Positions 35,485-45,756 of a stretch of 64,000 bases of DNA are shown here, piece after piece (within the stretch, counting starts at the first letter, position 1; the number at the start of each line of letters is the position of its first letter). Made by a program: the position numbers and the translations under genes. This stretch comes from Flagellimonas marinaquae (GTDB lineage Bacteria > Bacteroidota > Bacteroidia > Flavobacteriales > Flavobacteriaceae): contig NZ_CP092415.1 in the NCBI RefSeq assembly GCF_023716465.1, positions 1,961,501-2,025,500 on the forward strand, read 5' to 3'. The notes beneath the pieces were generated by a model that did not search any database, was not told where the DNA came from, and saw only the letters and a list, made by a program, of their open reading frames with translations.

Positions 35485-37653
35485 TTATAGTCTAAAGGTA
35501 TACCTTATTTTGGCAATGATCTGGGAGGATTCTTGGGAGAACCTATTGTTTATATCACTATAGACGGATGCATTGTTGAACACAAGAAAAAACTCACCTT
35601 GCGGATGAAAAATCCAATGAATCCGAGAATTAATGCCTAGGCTATCGGATTCAGTGTCATATTGAATAAAAGAATTTACCTGTAGGTCAGGTGTCGCATT
35701 GAACCTAATTCTAAAACCAGCCAATGTTTGGTCAAAATCCCCATAAGGTAACTGGGCAACATTTCTGGTCCCGGTCATTTCAAAAGTAAGAATGGTTGAT
35801 GGTGACCAGCTTAATGATAATTGATATTCATTTAGGCGTCCTTTATAAAACGGACCGAACCACCAAGACATCCTTCCATTAAGATTTCGTTTTGAGGCAA
35901 TATCCCCTTCAAATCGGTAGCGTATAAATTCGTAGGAACCAGTGGGTATCGTTACATCATTGGTTATTTCGAAAGGCGCGGTCAAAAACTCTCCTGTCGG
36001 AACAACGTTGAATTCAAAACGCTCACCACTTTCGAACCTCCAATTTAAAGGAGCAGTAAAAACCCGGTATGATTGCCATTGTCCATTCAAATCTGTTATA
36101 TAGGTTCCAAACAACTCATTTCGAATTTGTCTGACCAATTTCCATTTGGGTCGAGGTGCCCAAGTAACACCAGCAACTATCTTATTTATTCCATTTCTGG
36201 GGACAAATCCGACCGAAGGGTCAAAAGCATCTCCAATATGGGCATAGGTTATGGCTGCATCCCAAATATCATTGGGGTAGTCTATCTTAAAACCATACGC
36301 AAACTTGTCTCCTGACAAATCTTGTCGCTCGTTGTATAGGCCCCAAACCCCAACCAAGAAATTTTTATTTCCCATAAGTCTGGTAGTCTGATAGGTAAAA
36401 TCCAGTCCGCCTGTCAAAGCATCAGACCTGCCCAAAGGGTCACCGACAGACGCGATAAAACCAACTGAAGATTCCTTGAATATATTGTGCTTGGCCCGTA
36501 CCACACCCATTGTACTCTTGGGTATTGTCACAATATTATTATCATCGACGGATATATCTACTTCATTGGTGTGCATAACCAGACCTCCAAAAGATGTTCT
36601 TCCTGTTCTCCCGTTAATTTTTCCACCCGCAACAATAGGGACTGGATTGCCCTCAACCAAACCAATACGTCTACTAAAAAAAGGTATGATGTCCCTACTT
36701 AAGCCGAATCCAAATTCGAATATGTCCGAACCCTCCAAGAAAAAGGCTCTTTTTTCCGGAAAAAACAAGGGGAATCTTGTAAGGTTAGTTTGTCTTGAAT
36801 CAACTTCCGTTTCTGCAAAATCAGTATTAAAAGTGGCCGTTATCAAGGCATTGGAGCTTAAACGTTGGCTTGCTGTTACTGAAGGATCGAATTTGAATTT
36901 TCTATTACTTTCGTTATCCTTAGTCCAGTTTCCAATAACAGAAGGTGTAATATTGAGGCCAACACCATAATTGAAATCGGGTAATCCGACCATAAGACCG
37001 GCACGACTTGTTTGGGTAAACCACTGATCCCTGGAAACATTGGCCCACCTGATGATTTCCTGATTTCTTTGAATATTCCTTTCAAAGTTGAATCCCCATG
37101 CACCTAACCCTTTTCTGAAATTAATACTTTGAATTGGGATTTTTATTTCAGCAGTCCAGCCATCCGCATTTATATTCGTACCTGCTTCCCATATACCATC
37201 CCAGTCTTTACTTTCACTTTCACCACGATTGGAAACAAGCGCATCGTATCGGGCCCCGTTGGGATTTACCATAAATATATATCCTGATTGGCCATCTTGG
37301 AAAGGATCAATTACCAGACGAACATAGTCCTCGTTCCTGAAATCAGCATCCCGTAATTTTGAGAAATTGGTAATTTTCAAGGGGTCGTCCTTGCATTCAA
37401 TTCCAAAAACAACAAACTTCTCGTTTGCGACAATTTTAACTTCCGTAAATTGGCTTGGTCTGCCACCTTCAATTGGTACGACCGTTAAAAAATCATTGAT
37501 TGAAGGATTTTTTTCCCATAAGCTCTCATTCAGTATTCCATCTATTTTTATTTCATCGCTTGTATATCCTGAAACAATTCTTGGCCGATTTTCCTGCCCA
37601 AAAAAAGGGAGAATAACAAGTGAAGTAAGTAGAAACGTTAACCGAAACTTCAT
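35485..37653 (-). CDS. DUF5916 outer-membrane protein with CBM9-like N-terminus
   Basis: 722 aa. Signal peptide to ~20 (LPFFGQ). A CBM9-like domain (~28-210) has IKIDGILNESLWE, EVKIVANEKFVVFGIECKD and GWTAEIKIPI. A long DUF5916 beta-barrel with FFPEKRAFFLEG and many aromatic strands reaches the C-terminus (KIRYTFRL). Family members are widespread in Bacteroidota; the carbohydrate-binding label is by fold only and the substrate is unknown. 90 bp separate it from the MFS gene upstream, so it could be in the same transcript as the efflux genes. Confidence 0.88.
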   Translation of the reverse strand: MKFRLTFLLTSLVILPFFGQENRPRIVSGYTSDEIKIDGILNESLWEKNPSINDFLTVVPIEGGRPSQFTEVKIVANEKFVVFGIECKDDPLKITNFSKLRDADFRNEDYVRLVIDPFQDGQSGYIFMVNPNGARYDALVSNRGESESKDWDGIWEAGTNINADGWTAEIKIPIQSINFRKGLGAWGFNFERNIQRNQEIIRWANVSRDQWFTQTSRAGLMVGLPDFNYGVGLNITPSVIGNWTKDNESNRKFKFDPSVTASQRLSSNALITATFNTDFAETEVDSRQTNLTRFPLFFPEKRAFFLEGSDIFEFGFGLSRDIIPFFSRRIGLVEGNPVPIVAGGKINGRTGRTSFGGLVMHTNEVDISVDDNNIVTIPKSTMGVVRAKHNIFKESSVGFIASVGDPLGRSDALTGGLDFTYQTTRLMGNKNFLVGVWGLYNERQDLSGDKFAYGFKIDYPNDIWDAAITYAHIGDAFDPSVGFVPRNGINKIVAGVTWAPRPKWKLVRQIRNELFGTYITDLNGQWQSYRVFTAPLNWRFESGERFEFNVVPTGEFLTAPFEITNDVTIPTGSYEFIRYRFEGDIASKRNLNGRMSWWFGPFYKGRLNEYQLSLSWSPSTILTFEMTGTRNVAQLPYGDFDQTLAGFRIRFNATPDLQVNSFIQYDTESDSLGINSRIHWIFHPQGEFFLVFNNASVYSDINNRFSQESSQIIAKIRYTFRL

Positions 37654-37743
37654 GATTGCTTATTTGAACTTTCACAGTATCCTATGTAAAATAAAAAGAT
37701 TGCTTTAGTAGAAAAAGATAATTGCGGTATCATAAATGACTTT

Positions 37744-38964
37744 CTATCCCCTAAATTTAAAAATCATTACGATAACCAAAGCTAAAAATATGGTCAGTAA
37801 TCCACCCAATAAAAAATCACTACCCATAAATTGAGTGCCTATGTACCCCGCAATGGGATAAGCTATTGCCCACCACAAATGGGAAAATGCAAAATGCGAA
37901 CCATAAACTTTGCCATGGTCCTTTGCGGCTATATTTTCCCCAATCAATGTTTCAGAAGGCATATCTGCCAATGTTTGTCCAATTCCAGCCAACACCCATA
38001 GAAAGAGCAGGCCATTATAAGAGACACTATTGGCAAAGCTGATGGCAACCCCAATGACAATAACACCGCTGATTAGACTTATGCTCCTTGTTTTGGTTTT
38101 ATCCAAGCTACCCAATAAGAAAGCGGTTATTGCAGCACCTATTCCAAAGGTTGACATCGCCCATCCGTAATGTTCATCATCCAATTGCAACGTAGTTTTT
38201 ACCAACCCTACAGTATTGACCAAAACCATCGCACCTGCAATAGCAGAAATAAATTCAATGGATAAGGCAAACCGCACAATTTTATTGCCAAACAACAATT
38301 TCACTCCGTTGGCCAATTGTGTCCAGATACTTTCAAATTTCCTTAAGTTCAAGGGTAAAGCACCTTGTAGGGATTCCTTGGGAATGGTCATGATCAAAAC
38401 CATTGCTATTAAAAGACTGACTCCGTTTACAAAGAAGATTTGTCTTGCTCCTAACCAAGCTGATGCAATACCTGCCAATGCAGGACCGAACACACTCAAC
38501 AATTGAAATGTGGCCATGGATAGGCCATTTGCTTCCCTGTAGACTTGTTTATCCACAATCTGCGGAATAATGGCCCTATAGGTAGGCGTGAAAAATGCAG
38601 CAAACGTATTTAAAATGAAAATTAACACATATAGCTGCCATTCATAACTTACAAAAGGCAATAGGCAAACAATACCCATTCTCGCCAATTGTGTGAACAG
38701 TAATATCTTCTTGCGATCAATTCTTTCGGATAAGATACCTGCAAAGGGTGAAAAAATTATATAGGCCGTAACTCTTAAAGTAAGTGCGGCAGCTAATATT
38801 GCTGCCGCACTTTCAGGTTTAATTTCATAAGCCAACAATGCTAAACCAAGCCATGTAAAAGCATCACCAAAAAGGCTGGACACTTGTGCAAAATACAGCT
38901 TCGAAAAGGTTTTGTTGCCCAAGGTCATAAAAGGCTCGATAAACGCATTGTATAGTTTCTTCAT
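37744..38964 (-). CDS. MFS transporter of the EntS-like (MFS_3) type
   Basis: About 406 aa with 11-12 membrane helices. YFAQVSSLFGDAFTWLGLALLAYE at the N-terminus and SERIDRKKILLF after helix 2 are MFS_3 features. Such proteins export siderophores, drugs or other small molecules. The stop of the RND pump gene and this start overlap by one base (TAATG at 38962-38966), so translation is coupled. The frame is also open to 39009, but that start lies inside the pump gene. Placement in a metal efflux operon suggests a role in metal or metal-chelate export; this is inference. Confidence 0.85.
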   Translation of the reverse strand: MKKLYNAFIEPFMTLGNKTFSKLYFAQVSSLFGDAFTWLGLALLAYEIKPESAAAILAAALTLRVTAYIIFSPFAGILSERIDRKKILLFTQLARMGIVCLLPFVSYEWQLYVLIFILNTFAAFFTPTYRAIIPQIVDKQVYREANGLSMATFQLLSVFGPALAGIASAWLGARQIFFVNGVSLLIAMVLIMTIPKESLQGALPLNLRKFESIWTQLANGVKLLFGNKIVRFALSIEFISAIAGAMVLVNTVGLVKTTLQLDDEHYGWAMSTFGIGAAITAFLLGSLDKTKTRSISLISGVIVIGVAISFANSVSYNGLLFLWVLAGIGQTLADMPSETLIGENIAAKDHGKVYGSHFAFSHLWWAIAYPIAGYIGTQFMGSDFLLGGLLTIFLALVIVMIFKFRG

Positions 38965-41900
38965 TATGCTTCCATAGGCTTGTTTTTCGTCACCAATTCG
39001 TACACACAAGGAATTACGATCAAATTCAAAAGTGTTGCAGAAAGCAAACCTCCCAAAATAACCACGGCCATGGGGCTTTGTATTTCACTGCCCGGTTGAC
39101 CGCCTTTTAATGCCAATGGAATCAAAGCCAACCCTGTAGTAAAGGCTGTCATTAGAATAGGGTTTAATCTATCCAATGCCCCTGCTTTGATAAGGTCTAT
39201 TCCTGTTTTTCCTTCTTGTCTTAAATCTTCGTATCGAGATACCAATAGAATACCATTTCGGGTTGCAATACCGAACAAGCTTATAAACCCAATGGTCGCA
39301 GCAATACTTACAATTCCAGATGTGAAGTAGACAATCAAAATTCCACCAATCAATGCCAAAGGCAAATTGATGAGTACTACAAAGGCCAATTTTACATTTT
39401 TAAACTCGTAATACAGCAATAAGAATATTATTCCAATGGCCAAAAATGCAGTGACCAATAACAATTGGGAAGCTTTGGATTCACTTTCAAATTGTCCGCC
39501 ATATTGTACACGATAACCCTCGGGAAAGTTAATGGTACTGTTTACAACATCTTCAATCTCGTTTACGGCACTTCGCAAGTCCCTGCCCTGTACATTGGCA
39601 GCAATTACAATTTTACGCTGTACATCTTCACGGCTGATGGTATTTGGGCTACTTACTGAACCTATGGTCGCCAATTCACCCAACACCGTTTGTCCTCCAT
39701 TGGGCAGGCTTATCAAGGTATTTTTGAAGTTCTCTATATTATCCCGAAAGGGCTTTTCATAACGCACCACCAAGTCGAAATACTGTTGCCCTTCATAGAT
39801 TTCACCTACTTCCTCCCCTGCAAACGCAATATCCACCTGTTCCATCAAATTGCCAGCTGTCATTCCATAAGCCGCCAATATTTGGCGCTTGGGCTTTATC
39901 CGAATTTGGGGAACTTCTATTTGTTGGTCAACGGCTACATCCGCCAATCCGTCAATGGATTTGATGTTTTGCTCAACCTGTTTTCCCAATTCAAACAAAC
40001 GCTGTAGGTCAGAGCCGAAAATTTTGATTGCGATATTGGCCCGTGTTCCAGACAACATGTGATCTATCCTATGTGCTATAGGCTGTCCAAGCGTGATGTT
40101 AATCCCGGGCACTACACTCAATTTGGTACGGACTTCCTCGAAAAATGTTTCCTTGGTTTTACCATCCAGTATAAATGGCACATCTATTTCGGCAGCATTG
40201 ACCCCTTGTGCATGTTCGTCCAGTTCCGCACGTCCCGTTCTGCGGGTCACCACTTCAACTTCGGGCATTTCCAACAACAAGGTTTCTATTTGTTTCCCTG
40301 CCTTGTTACTTTCTTCCAGAGACATTCCAGGAGGGCCAACTGCACTGATCACCAACGAACCTTCATTGAACTCGGGTAAAAAGCTTCTTCCCAATTGGGT
40401 CGCCAATACCAAACTCAAAATAAAGGCAATCACAGTTATACCAATCACCGTTTTTGGGAATTTAATCACCTTGTCCAATGTTGATGCATACCATTTTTGG
40501 AGCCATTGTTCCACTTTGGTGCCTTCGGCTTGCTTGTTCAACAGTTTTTCGTTGTTCAATAAATAGGAACATAATACCGGGGTTACTGTAACCGCAACAA
40601 TCAAGGACGTTAATACGGATGTTACAAAAGCAATTCCAAGTGGTTGTAATAATCTACCTTCCATGCCACTCAAAAAGAACAGGGGCACGAACGAAACAAT
40701 AATGATCAAGGTCGCTATGATGATGGAACTACGAATTTCCACAGAAGCATCCCGTACTACTGTGATTACCGATTGCTGTGCTTCTTTTGGCAAACGACTG
40801 TTTTCACGCAAACGTTTATACACATTTTCTACATCAATGATCGCATCATCCACCAAGGCACCAATAGCGATGGCCATACCCCCTAAACTCATGGTGTTAA
40901 TGGTATATCCCATTAATTTTAAGATGATGATGGACACCAACAATGAAATAGGAATGGCCAACAATGAAATTACCGTGGTTCGCCAGTTCATCAAGAAAAT
41001 GAACAATACAATCACCACAAAAAATGCACCTTCCAACAAGGTGGAATTTAAATTGCTTATGGAGGCTTCGATAAAATCGGACTGTCTGAAAATATGGGAT
41101 TTGATTTCTACCCCCTTCGGCAAGGTTTTCTGTAAATCCACAATGGCTAAATCCAACTGTTCTGTCAAATTTAAGGTGTTGACATCGGGTTGTTTGGATA
41201 TGGTCAAGATTACCGATTCCTTCCCATTCAATGAACCATCACCGATCTTGTCCGATGCTCCAATTTGCACAGTAGCTACATCTTTTATTTTAATGGTCTG
41301 ACCATTGACCTGCTTTAAAACAGCTTCCTGTAGATCTTCCAAAGCATAGGCTCTACCACTACCTTTAATGATGTATTGGTTTCCATATTGATTTACAATA
41401 CCACCTGGAGCATTTACATTGGCTTCCTTAACGTGCTCTACCAATTCTGATAAGCTCACGTTATAGTGCTTCAACTTCTCAGGATTGGCAAATACTTGGT
41501 ATTGTTTGTACTCGCCACCAATAACCACCACATTAGCGATACCGCCAATCGCTTTGATGCGTGGGCGAATCGTCCAGTCGGATAGGGTACGTAATTCCAT
41601 GGGCGACAAACTATCGGATGTTACTCCCAATAGCATAATCTCTCCCATAATGGATGAAATGGGCGCCATGGTTGGTGCACCGATACCTTCAGGCAGATTT
41701 TCACGAACCATCGGGATACGTTCACTTACAATTTGCCGTGCCCTGTATATATCCGTTCCCCATTCAAATTCGACCCAAACAATAGAGATACCCGCCGCCG
41801 ATGAGGAGCGAATACGCCTTACATTGGGCGAACCGTTCAGGGCAGTTTCCAATTGATAGGTCACCAGTTTTTCCACTTCTTCCGATTCCATACCATGGGC

Positions 41901-42056
41901 TTCGGTAAGAATGGTTACCGTAGGTGCAGTGAGGTCTGGGAATACATCAACATTCATTGTTTTTGCATAGTACACACCCAAAACACTCAACACCACTGCT
42001 CCCAACAAAATCAGCAAACGATTATGTAGGGAACTATTTAATATTTTAGTCAACAT
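38964..42056 (-). CDS. Heavy-metal efflux RND transporter, CusA/CzcA family
   Basis: 1,030 aa, the usual size. Inner-membrane proton antiporter that takes metal cations from periplasm or cytoplasm into the adaptor-channel conduit. Twelve membrane helices in two blocks are visible, with two large periplasmic loops. The helix 4 motif GALVDDAIIDVENVYKRL carries the acidic residues that distinguish the heavy-metal group. The subclass (Cu/Ag, Zn/Co/Cd or other) cannot be set by eye. The genes for adaptor, His-rich lipoprotein and outer-membrane channel lie directly upstream on the same strand, 12 to 20 bp apart, and the MFS gene overlaps the stop. Confidence 0.95.
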   Translation of the reverse strand: MLTKILNSSLHNRLLILLGAVVLSVLGVYYAKTMNVDVFPDLTAPTVTILTEAHGMESEEVEKLVTYQLETALNGSPNVRRIRSSSAAGISIVWVEFEWGTDIYRARQIVSERIPMVRENLPEGIGAPTMAPISSIMGEIMLLGVTSDSLSPMELRTLSDWTIRPRIKAIGGIANVVVIGGEYKQYQVFANPEKLKHYNVSLSELVEHVKEANVNAPGGIVNQYGNQYIIKGSGRAYALEDLQEAVLKQVNGQTIKIKDVATVQIGASDKIGDGSLNGKESVILTISKQPDVNTLNLTEQLDLAIVDLQKTLPKGVEIKSHIFRQSDFIEASISNLNSTLLEGAFFVVIVLFIFLMNWRTTVISLLAIPISLLVSIIILKLMGYTINTMSLGGMAIAIGALVDDAIIDVENVYKRLRENSRLPKEAQQSVITVVRDASVEIRSSIIIATLIIIVSFVPLFFLSGMEGRLLQPLGIAFVTSVLTSLIVAVTVTPVLCSYLLNNEKLLNKQAEGTKVEQWLQKWYASTLDKVIKFPKTVIGITVIAFILSLVLATQLGRSFLPEFNEGSLVISAVGPPGMSLEESNKAGKQIETLLLEMPEVEVVTRRTGRAELDEHAQGVNAAEIDVPFILDGKTKETFFEEVRTKLSVVPGINITLGQPIAHRIDHMLSGTRANIAIKIFGSDLQRLFELGKQVEQNIKSIDGLADVAVDQQIEVPQIRIKPKRQILAAYGMTAGNLMEQVDIAFAGEEVGEIYEGQQYFDLVVRYEKPFRDNIENFKNTLISLPNGGQTVLGELATIGSVSSPNTISREDVQRKIVIAANVQGRDLRSAVNEIEDVVNSTINFPEGYRVQYGGQFESESKASQLLLVTAFLAIGIIFLLLYYEFKNVKLAFVVLINLPLALIGGILIVYFTSGIVSIAATIGFISLFGIATRNGILLVSRYEDLRQEGKTGIDLIKAGALDRLNPILMTAFTTGLALIPLALKGGQPGSEIQSPMAVVILGGLLSATLLNLIVIPCVYELVTKNKPMEA

Positions 42057-42068
42057 AATTTTTGCTTT

Positions 42069-43574
42069 TTAATGTTCATGGCCATGTGCCGGGGTTGTTC
42101 CGGACATTGATGCCATTTTTACCTGATACGCACCTGTGGTTACTACAACATCACCTGCTTGCAGGCCTTTTAAGACCTCTACATATTCACCATTGCGTTT
42201 ACCTATGGTAATCGATCTTCTTTCAAAGCTTTCTCCCGAAAGTTGCACCATTACCGAATAGTTGCCGTAATCTTCCATCAAGGCCGATTCGGGAACAAGG
42301 GTGGTTGGTTTGCCATCACCCATTGCTATCTGTACTTGGGTCAAACTACCATCAGGAACTGGAATAACGTCGTTCACTTTGGCAAATACTGAAATCAATG
42401 GACTATCCTTTTCCACATCTTTTGAAATGGATAGGATCCCACCATCTGAATCTGAAATATTTTTCCAATTCCCAGTTTCCGTTTGATACCATAAGCCTTT
42501 GAAATTTTCCATGGTCAAACCATAGGTGGGTGCAATCTGCGATTTCAATACTTTTGAATCTTCAGTTGCCACACTTATCAATACAGCCCCTTGCTCTACA
42601 TAATCTCCATTGGCCACCTTTACCGATCTAATGAAACCATTGAAAGGGGCCCGAATCTGTTTGCTGTCTCCCGACACTCCCGAAGCAATGGATTGATATT
42701 CTGCTTTTGCAATCGTATAATTACTTTCCACTTTTTCAAACTCGGATTTCGGAATGATCTTGCTTTCGTACAATTCCTTTTTACGGTTGTATTCCGATGT
42801 CGCCTGGTCATAATTAGCCTTTGCCTTGGCTACCTCGGCACTTAAATTATTGGATGCCAAGCCTTGGCTGCTCACGTTTAATAGCAATTGTCCTCTTGTT
42901 ACCTCCATACCCTCGGTAAGGTTTAAAGTTGAGAAGTTGACAGTTCCATTGGCCGTTGCCACCATTGTTTTCAATGCCCCTTGGGCTGGCTGCCAAACCC
43001 CAGAGGTTTTGATAACATCGTATATTTCACCTTTTGTTACAGGTTCCGTCTGGAAAGCTGTTTTCCAAGCCTGTTCTTTCAAAAATGAAATGGATCCATC
43101 TTCGCCAGCTTCACCCAAAGCCTCTTTGGCTTCGTCCAAACTGCCATACACCATAATATCCTCGATTACGATTTTATCCGTGTATTGAGGAGTGTTAAGG
43201 TCAAAAATCAATTGATGTTCACCTGGTCCTGTTGGCTGAAGAAGTGGAGAAAATATTCCTGGTGAAGAGGGAGCGTCAGCAGTTGACCGTATTCCTTTTT
43301 CACCTTTGACCAAACTTACCGTTACCGAACCTTCTCGTACTGGCTGATGTTTGTCCAATACAGTGAAATGTGCGGCGAATTTGCTGGGTTGTCCCACAAT
43401 CAATGCTGGGAACTCCACAAACAATTCTGTGTCATCCGTCCAAATGGTATAATCCAATCGGGGTGTTTCATCCCCAACATGACTACCATCTGCGTTATGG
43501 GCATGGTCTTCTTCATTATTTTGTTTACAAGCTGTTGCCATTAAGGCAAGCACAATTATTAAATACTTTTTCAT
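42069..43574 (-). CDS. RND efflux periplasmic adaptor, CusB/CzcB-like lipoprotein
   Basis: 501 aa. Lipoprotein signal with lipobox LMATAC. A His-rich patch follows the cysteine (DHAHNADGSH) and another ends the protein (GTTPAHGHEH), both suited to metal binding. An extra N-terminal beta domain (~40-130) precedes the membrane-fusion core: a lipoyl half (GVWQPAQGALKTMVATANGTV), an alpha-hairpin (~245-290) and IRAPFNGFIRSVKVANGDYVEQG. It bridges the RND pump and the TolC-like channel. The start at 43574 gives the signal peptide. Confidence 0.93.
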   Translation of the reverse strand: MKKYLIIVLALMATACKQNNEEDHAHNADGSHVGDETPRLDYTIWTDDTELFVEFPALIVGQPSKFAAHFTVLDKHQPVREGSVTVSLVKGEKGIRSTADAPSSPGIFSPLLQPTGPGEHQLIFDLNTPQYTDKIVIEDIMVYGSLDEAKEALGEAGEDGSISFLKEQAWKTAFQTEPVTKGEIYDVIKTSGVWQPAQGALKTMVATANGTVNFSTLNLTEGMEVTRGQLLLNVSSQGLASNNLSAEVAKAKANYDQATSEYNRKKELYESKIIPKSEFEKVESNYTIAKAEYQSIASGVSGDSKQIRAPFNGFIRSVKVANGDYVEQGAVLISVATEDSKVLKSQIAPTYGLTMENFKGLWYQTETGNWKNISDSDGGILSISKDVEKDSPLISVFAKVNDVIPVPDGSLTQVQIAMGDGKPTTLVPESALMEDYGNYSVMVQLSGESFERRSITIGKRNGEYVEVLKGLQAGDVVVTTGAYQVKMASMSGTTPAHGHEH

Positions 43575-43586
43575 TTTGATTTAAGT

Positions 43587-43832
43587 TTAGTGGTCGTGGT
43601 GCTCTTCTCCGTTGTCATGGGTATGGGTGCCCTCTTCAGTTTGTACGGAGTCCTTGTCCATGGTAAATTCTTCCTGTTTTACCTCTTCCTGTTCGTGCGT
43701 ATGGTCACCACCCTCACCGTGGGTATGTCCATGATCGTCTTTAGCTTCTTCTTTTTTAGTGTCTCGACACCCTGTTATTCCTATTGCAATGATTACCATT
43801 GATGCCATTAAAATTTTTGATACTGTTTTCAT
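43587..43832 (-). CDS. Small His-rich lipoprotein, probable metal binder
   Basis: 81 aa. Lipoprotein signal (IIAIGITGC) followed by about 55 residues dominated by His, Asp and Glu (DHGHTHGEGGDHTHEQ and a HTHDNGEEHHDH end). No fold recognised. It is likely a periplasmic metal buffer or metallochaperone for the pump, as suggested by its place between channel and adaptor genes (19 and 12 bp gaps). Confidence 0.75.
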   Translation of the reverse strand: MKTVSKILMASMVIIAIGITGCRDTKKEEAKDDHGHTHGEGGDHTHEQEEVKQEEFTMDKDSVQTEEGTHTHDNGEEHHDH

Positions 43833-43851
43833 CTTTTTGTTTTTTAAGTTG

Positions 43852-45036
43852 TTACAATTGATGTATTAATAATTGTGCTTGTAATAGCTGTAATTGTTTT
43901 TCCATTTCCAACATCCTATCGGTTGCATCCCGATAAAACTGAACTTCCATATAATATTCCAAAAAGGAATATTCACCCAGACTATAGGCTTTAAACAAAA
44001 GTGCCTCACTATCTAGGTTGGATAGTGTTTCTTGATATTCGGTGTACTTGTTGAACAACAAAAGGTACTGGTTGTATTCCTGTTGAAATTCTGAATACAT
44101 CCATGCTCTTGTTACTTCTGAATTGGTTTGCTGATACTCAAAATCCGCCTTTGCTGCCTTCACTTTGTTCTTGCTGTTCCATAAGGGAATGGACAAACCA
44201 CCAAATACTCCTGAATAATCATTACCGTTTACACCTTGATAGTTATATCCCAATGAAATATTGGGCAGCACTTTGTTCTTTTCCAGTTTGACGTTTTGAA
44301 AAGCAGAGGCTTCCTTGGCTTGGAGTTCAATCAATCTTGGGTCATTGGCCAGTTTTTCACTCCAAATTGTCTCAACACTTTGTATTTGGACGGGACTGTC
44401 CAAATGCAAATCATTCACTTCAATGGATTGTCCACCATTCAGCGTTTTCAATTCGGTAAATTGGTTTTGAATGTCGGCTTGTAACTGTTCCATTGTAAAC
44501 TGTTCCTGAATCCAAGCTACTTTCGCCTTGTTAAGATCTAAGATACCAACCTGTTCCTTGTTGTACATTTCTTGGACTTGTTGGAAGACCTCAAAACTTT
44601 GGGTTTTTCTGACTTCTTCTATCTCCTTCCGTTTTTGAAGTAAATTGAGATTGATCAACCCTTCTTTGGCTTTCAATAGAATTTCTTGACGCTTATTGGT
44701 GTACATCGTCTCCAATTGGTCTTCCCGAAGCTTGTTCCACTTGTTACGGGCCAAATACACCGTAGGAAACTCGAATGATTGTGATACTTCAAATTCTGCA
44801 TAATCGTCCGACTGGTGATCGCCAAATGGCAAATAATACCCAAGAACCTCGGGATTCGGCAAATTGTTACCGCTTTTATTTTGCAGTTGTTGGCCATTAA
44901 TGTACGATTGAAAGGCCTTCAACTCTTTATTGTTCTGTTCTATTTGGTTCAGTACTTTCTCCAGCTCAGTGGATTGTGAAAACACTTTACCAAAAAACAG
45001 GTACACGCATAGAGCGCATACGAATTTAAATTTCAT
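43852..45036 (-). CDS. TolC family outer-membrane efflux protein (CusC-like)
   Basis: About 394 aa. The signal peptide (MKFKFVCALCVYLFFGKVFSQ) starts at the ATG at 45036; the frame is open further to 45078 but that would place 14 residues before the signal. The rest is long amphipathic helices with two OEP repeats (VYLARNKWNKLREDQLETMY and the C-terminal DRMLEMEKQLQLLQAQLL). It forms the outer-membrane exit duct of the RND system. It lies 81 bp downstream of the His-rich gene at 45118 and 19 bp upstream of the small lipoprotein. Confidence 0.9.
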   Translation of the reverse strand: MKFKFVCALCVYLFFGKVFSQSTELEKVLNQIEQNNKELKAFQSYINGQQLQNKSGNNLPNPEVLGYYLPFGDHQSDDYAEFEVSQSFEFPTVYLARNKWNKLREDQLETMYTNKRQEILLKAKEGLINLNLLQKRKEIEEVRKTQSFEVFQQVQEMYNKEQVGILDLNKAKVAWIQEQFTMEQLQADIQNQFTELKTLNGGQSIEVNDLHLDSPVQIQSVETIWSEKLANDPRLIELQAKEASAFQNVKLEKNKVLPNISLGYNYQGVNGNDYSGVFGGLSIPLWNSKNKVKAAKADFEYQQTNSEVTRAWMYSEFQQEYNQYLLLFNKYTEYQETLSNLDSEALLFKAYSLGEYSFLEYYMEVQFYRDATDRMLEMEKQLQLLQAQLLIHQL

Positions 45037-45117
45037 AATGATTTTGTTTAGGTTTATCAAAAATTGAGAAACAAACACGCTGATACAATTACTAATGGAA
45101 TCAGCTTGCCTTCTTGA

Positions 45118-45567
45118 TTAACCTAATGCAGGGGGTCCCCGAAGTGAAAGATTGGGAAAATGGTCTTTTTGTAAGGTGTTCGGTGGCTCGTACCAAATTT
45201 TATCCAATAGGATGTCTTCCCATATAATCTGGGCTGCCTCTGGTATGCGAACAGTTTTTATCTGTTGCTTTTGGTCCGTTGTTTTCTTGACAGAAGAATG
45301 TTCCCATACCAATACATTGGTCGATGTGTTGGTATGTGTGTGGAAATCCAAGAACCAGTCGAATAGGCCCTTGCTAGGCTTTTTGTCTTCTGGCTCCCCG
45401 TGATGGTGATGGCCATCGGCCATATGATCATGATCATGGCCTGTCTGAATCTGTTCGGTTTGGTGTTGATGGTGCCAATGCGGAACAATTTGGTGCATAA
45501 GCAACATGCTGAATATGCCCAGAAAAAAAAGTGCCTTTATGTTTTGGAATTTCCGCATCGGATACAA
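45118..45567 (-). CDS. His-rich membrane-anchored protein at the head of the efflux operon
   Basis: 149 aa. One N-terminal hydrophobic helix (~12-26) is followed by HWHHQHQ and GHDHDHMADGHHHHGE, then a soluble tail with Trp residues ending LRGPPALG. No named family recognised. The position as first gene of the operon suggests a periplasmic metal sensor or binder. A start at M4 is possible. Confidence 0.65.
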   Translation of the reverse strand: MYPMRKFQNIKALFFLGIFSMLLMHQIVPHWHHQHQTEQIQTGHDHDHMADGHHHHGEPEDKKPSKGLFDWFLDFHTHTNTSTNVLVWEHSSVKKTTDQKQQIKTVRIPEAAQIIWEDILLDKIWYEPPNTLQKDHFPNLSLRGPPALG

Positions 45568-45756
45568 ATATAGGAATCTATTGAATTAAGCTAAACTACA
45601 ATACCACAACTTTTTAGTAAACCCCTATTGCATATCCAAAAACCATAACCTGAAAGTTCAATTAAACTGTCTTTTGCGGTTGGGTATTATTAGAAAACAA
45701 GAGCTTAGTTGACACTTCAAAAGAACTCTTTGCAGGCTTTAAACAAATAAATATTC

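Noticed and set aside
37744..39009. MFS start at 39009
   Set aside because: It lies inside the pump gene and adds 15 residues unlike the family. The one-base TAATG overlap at 38962-38966 is better.
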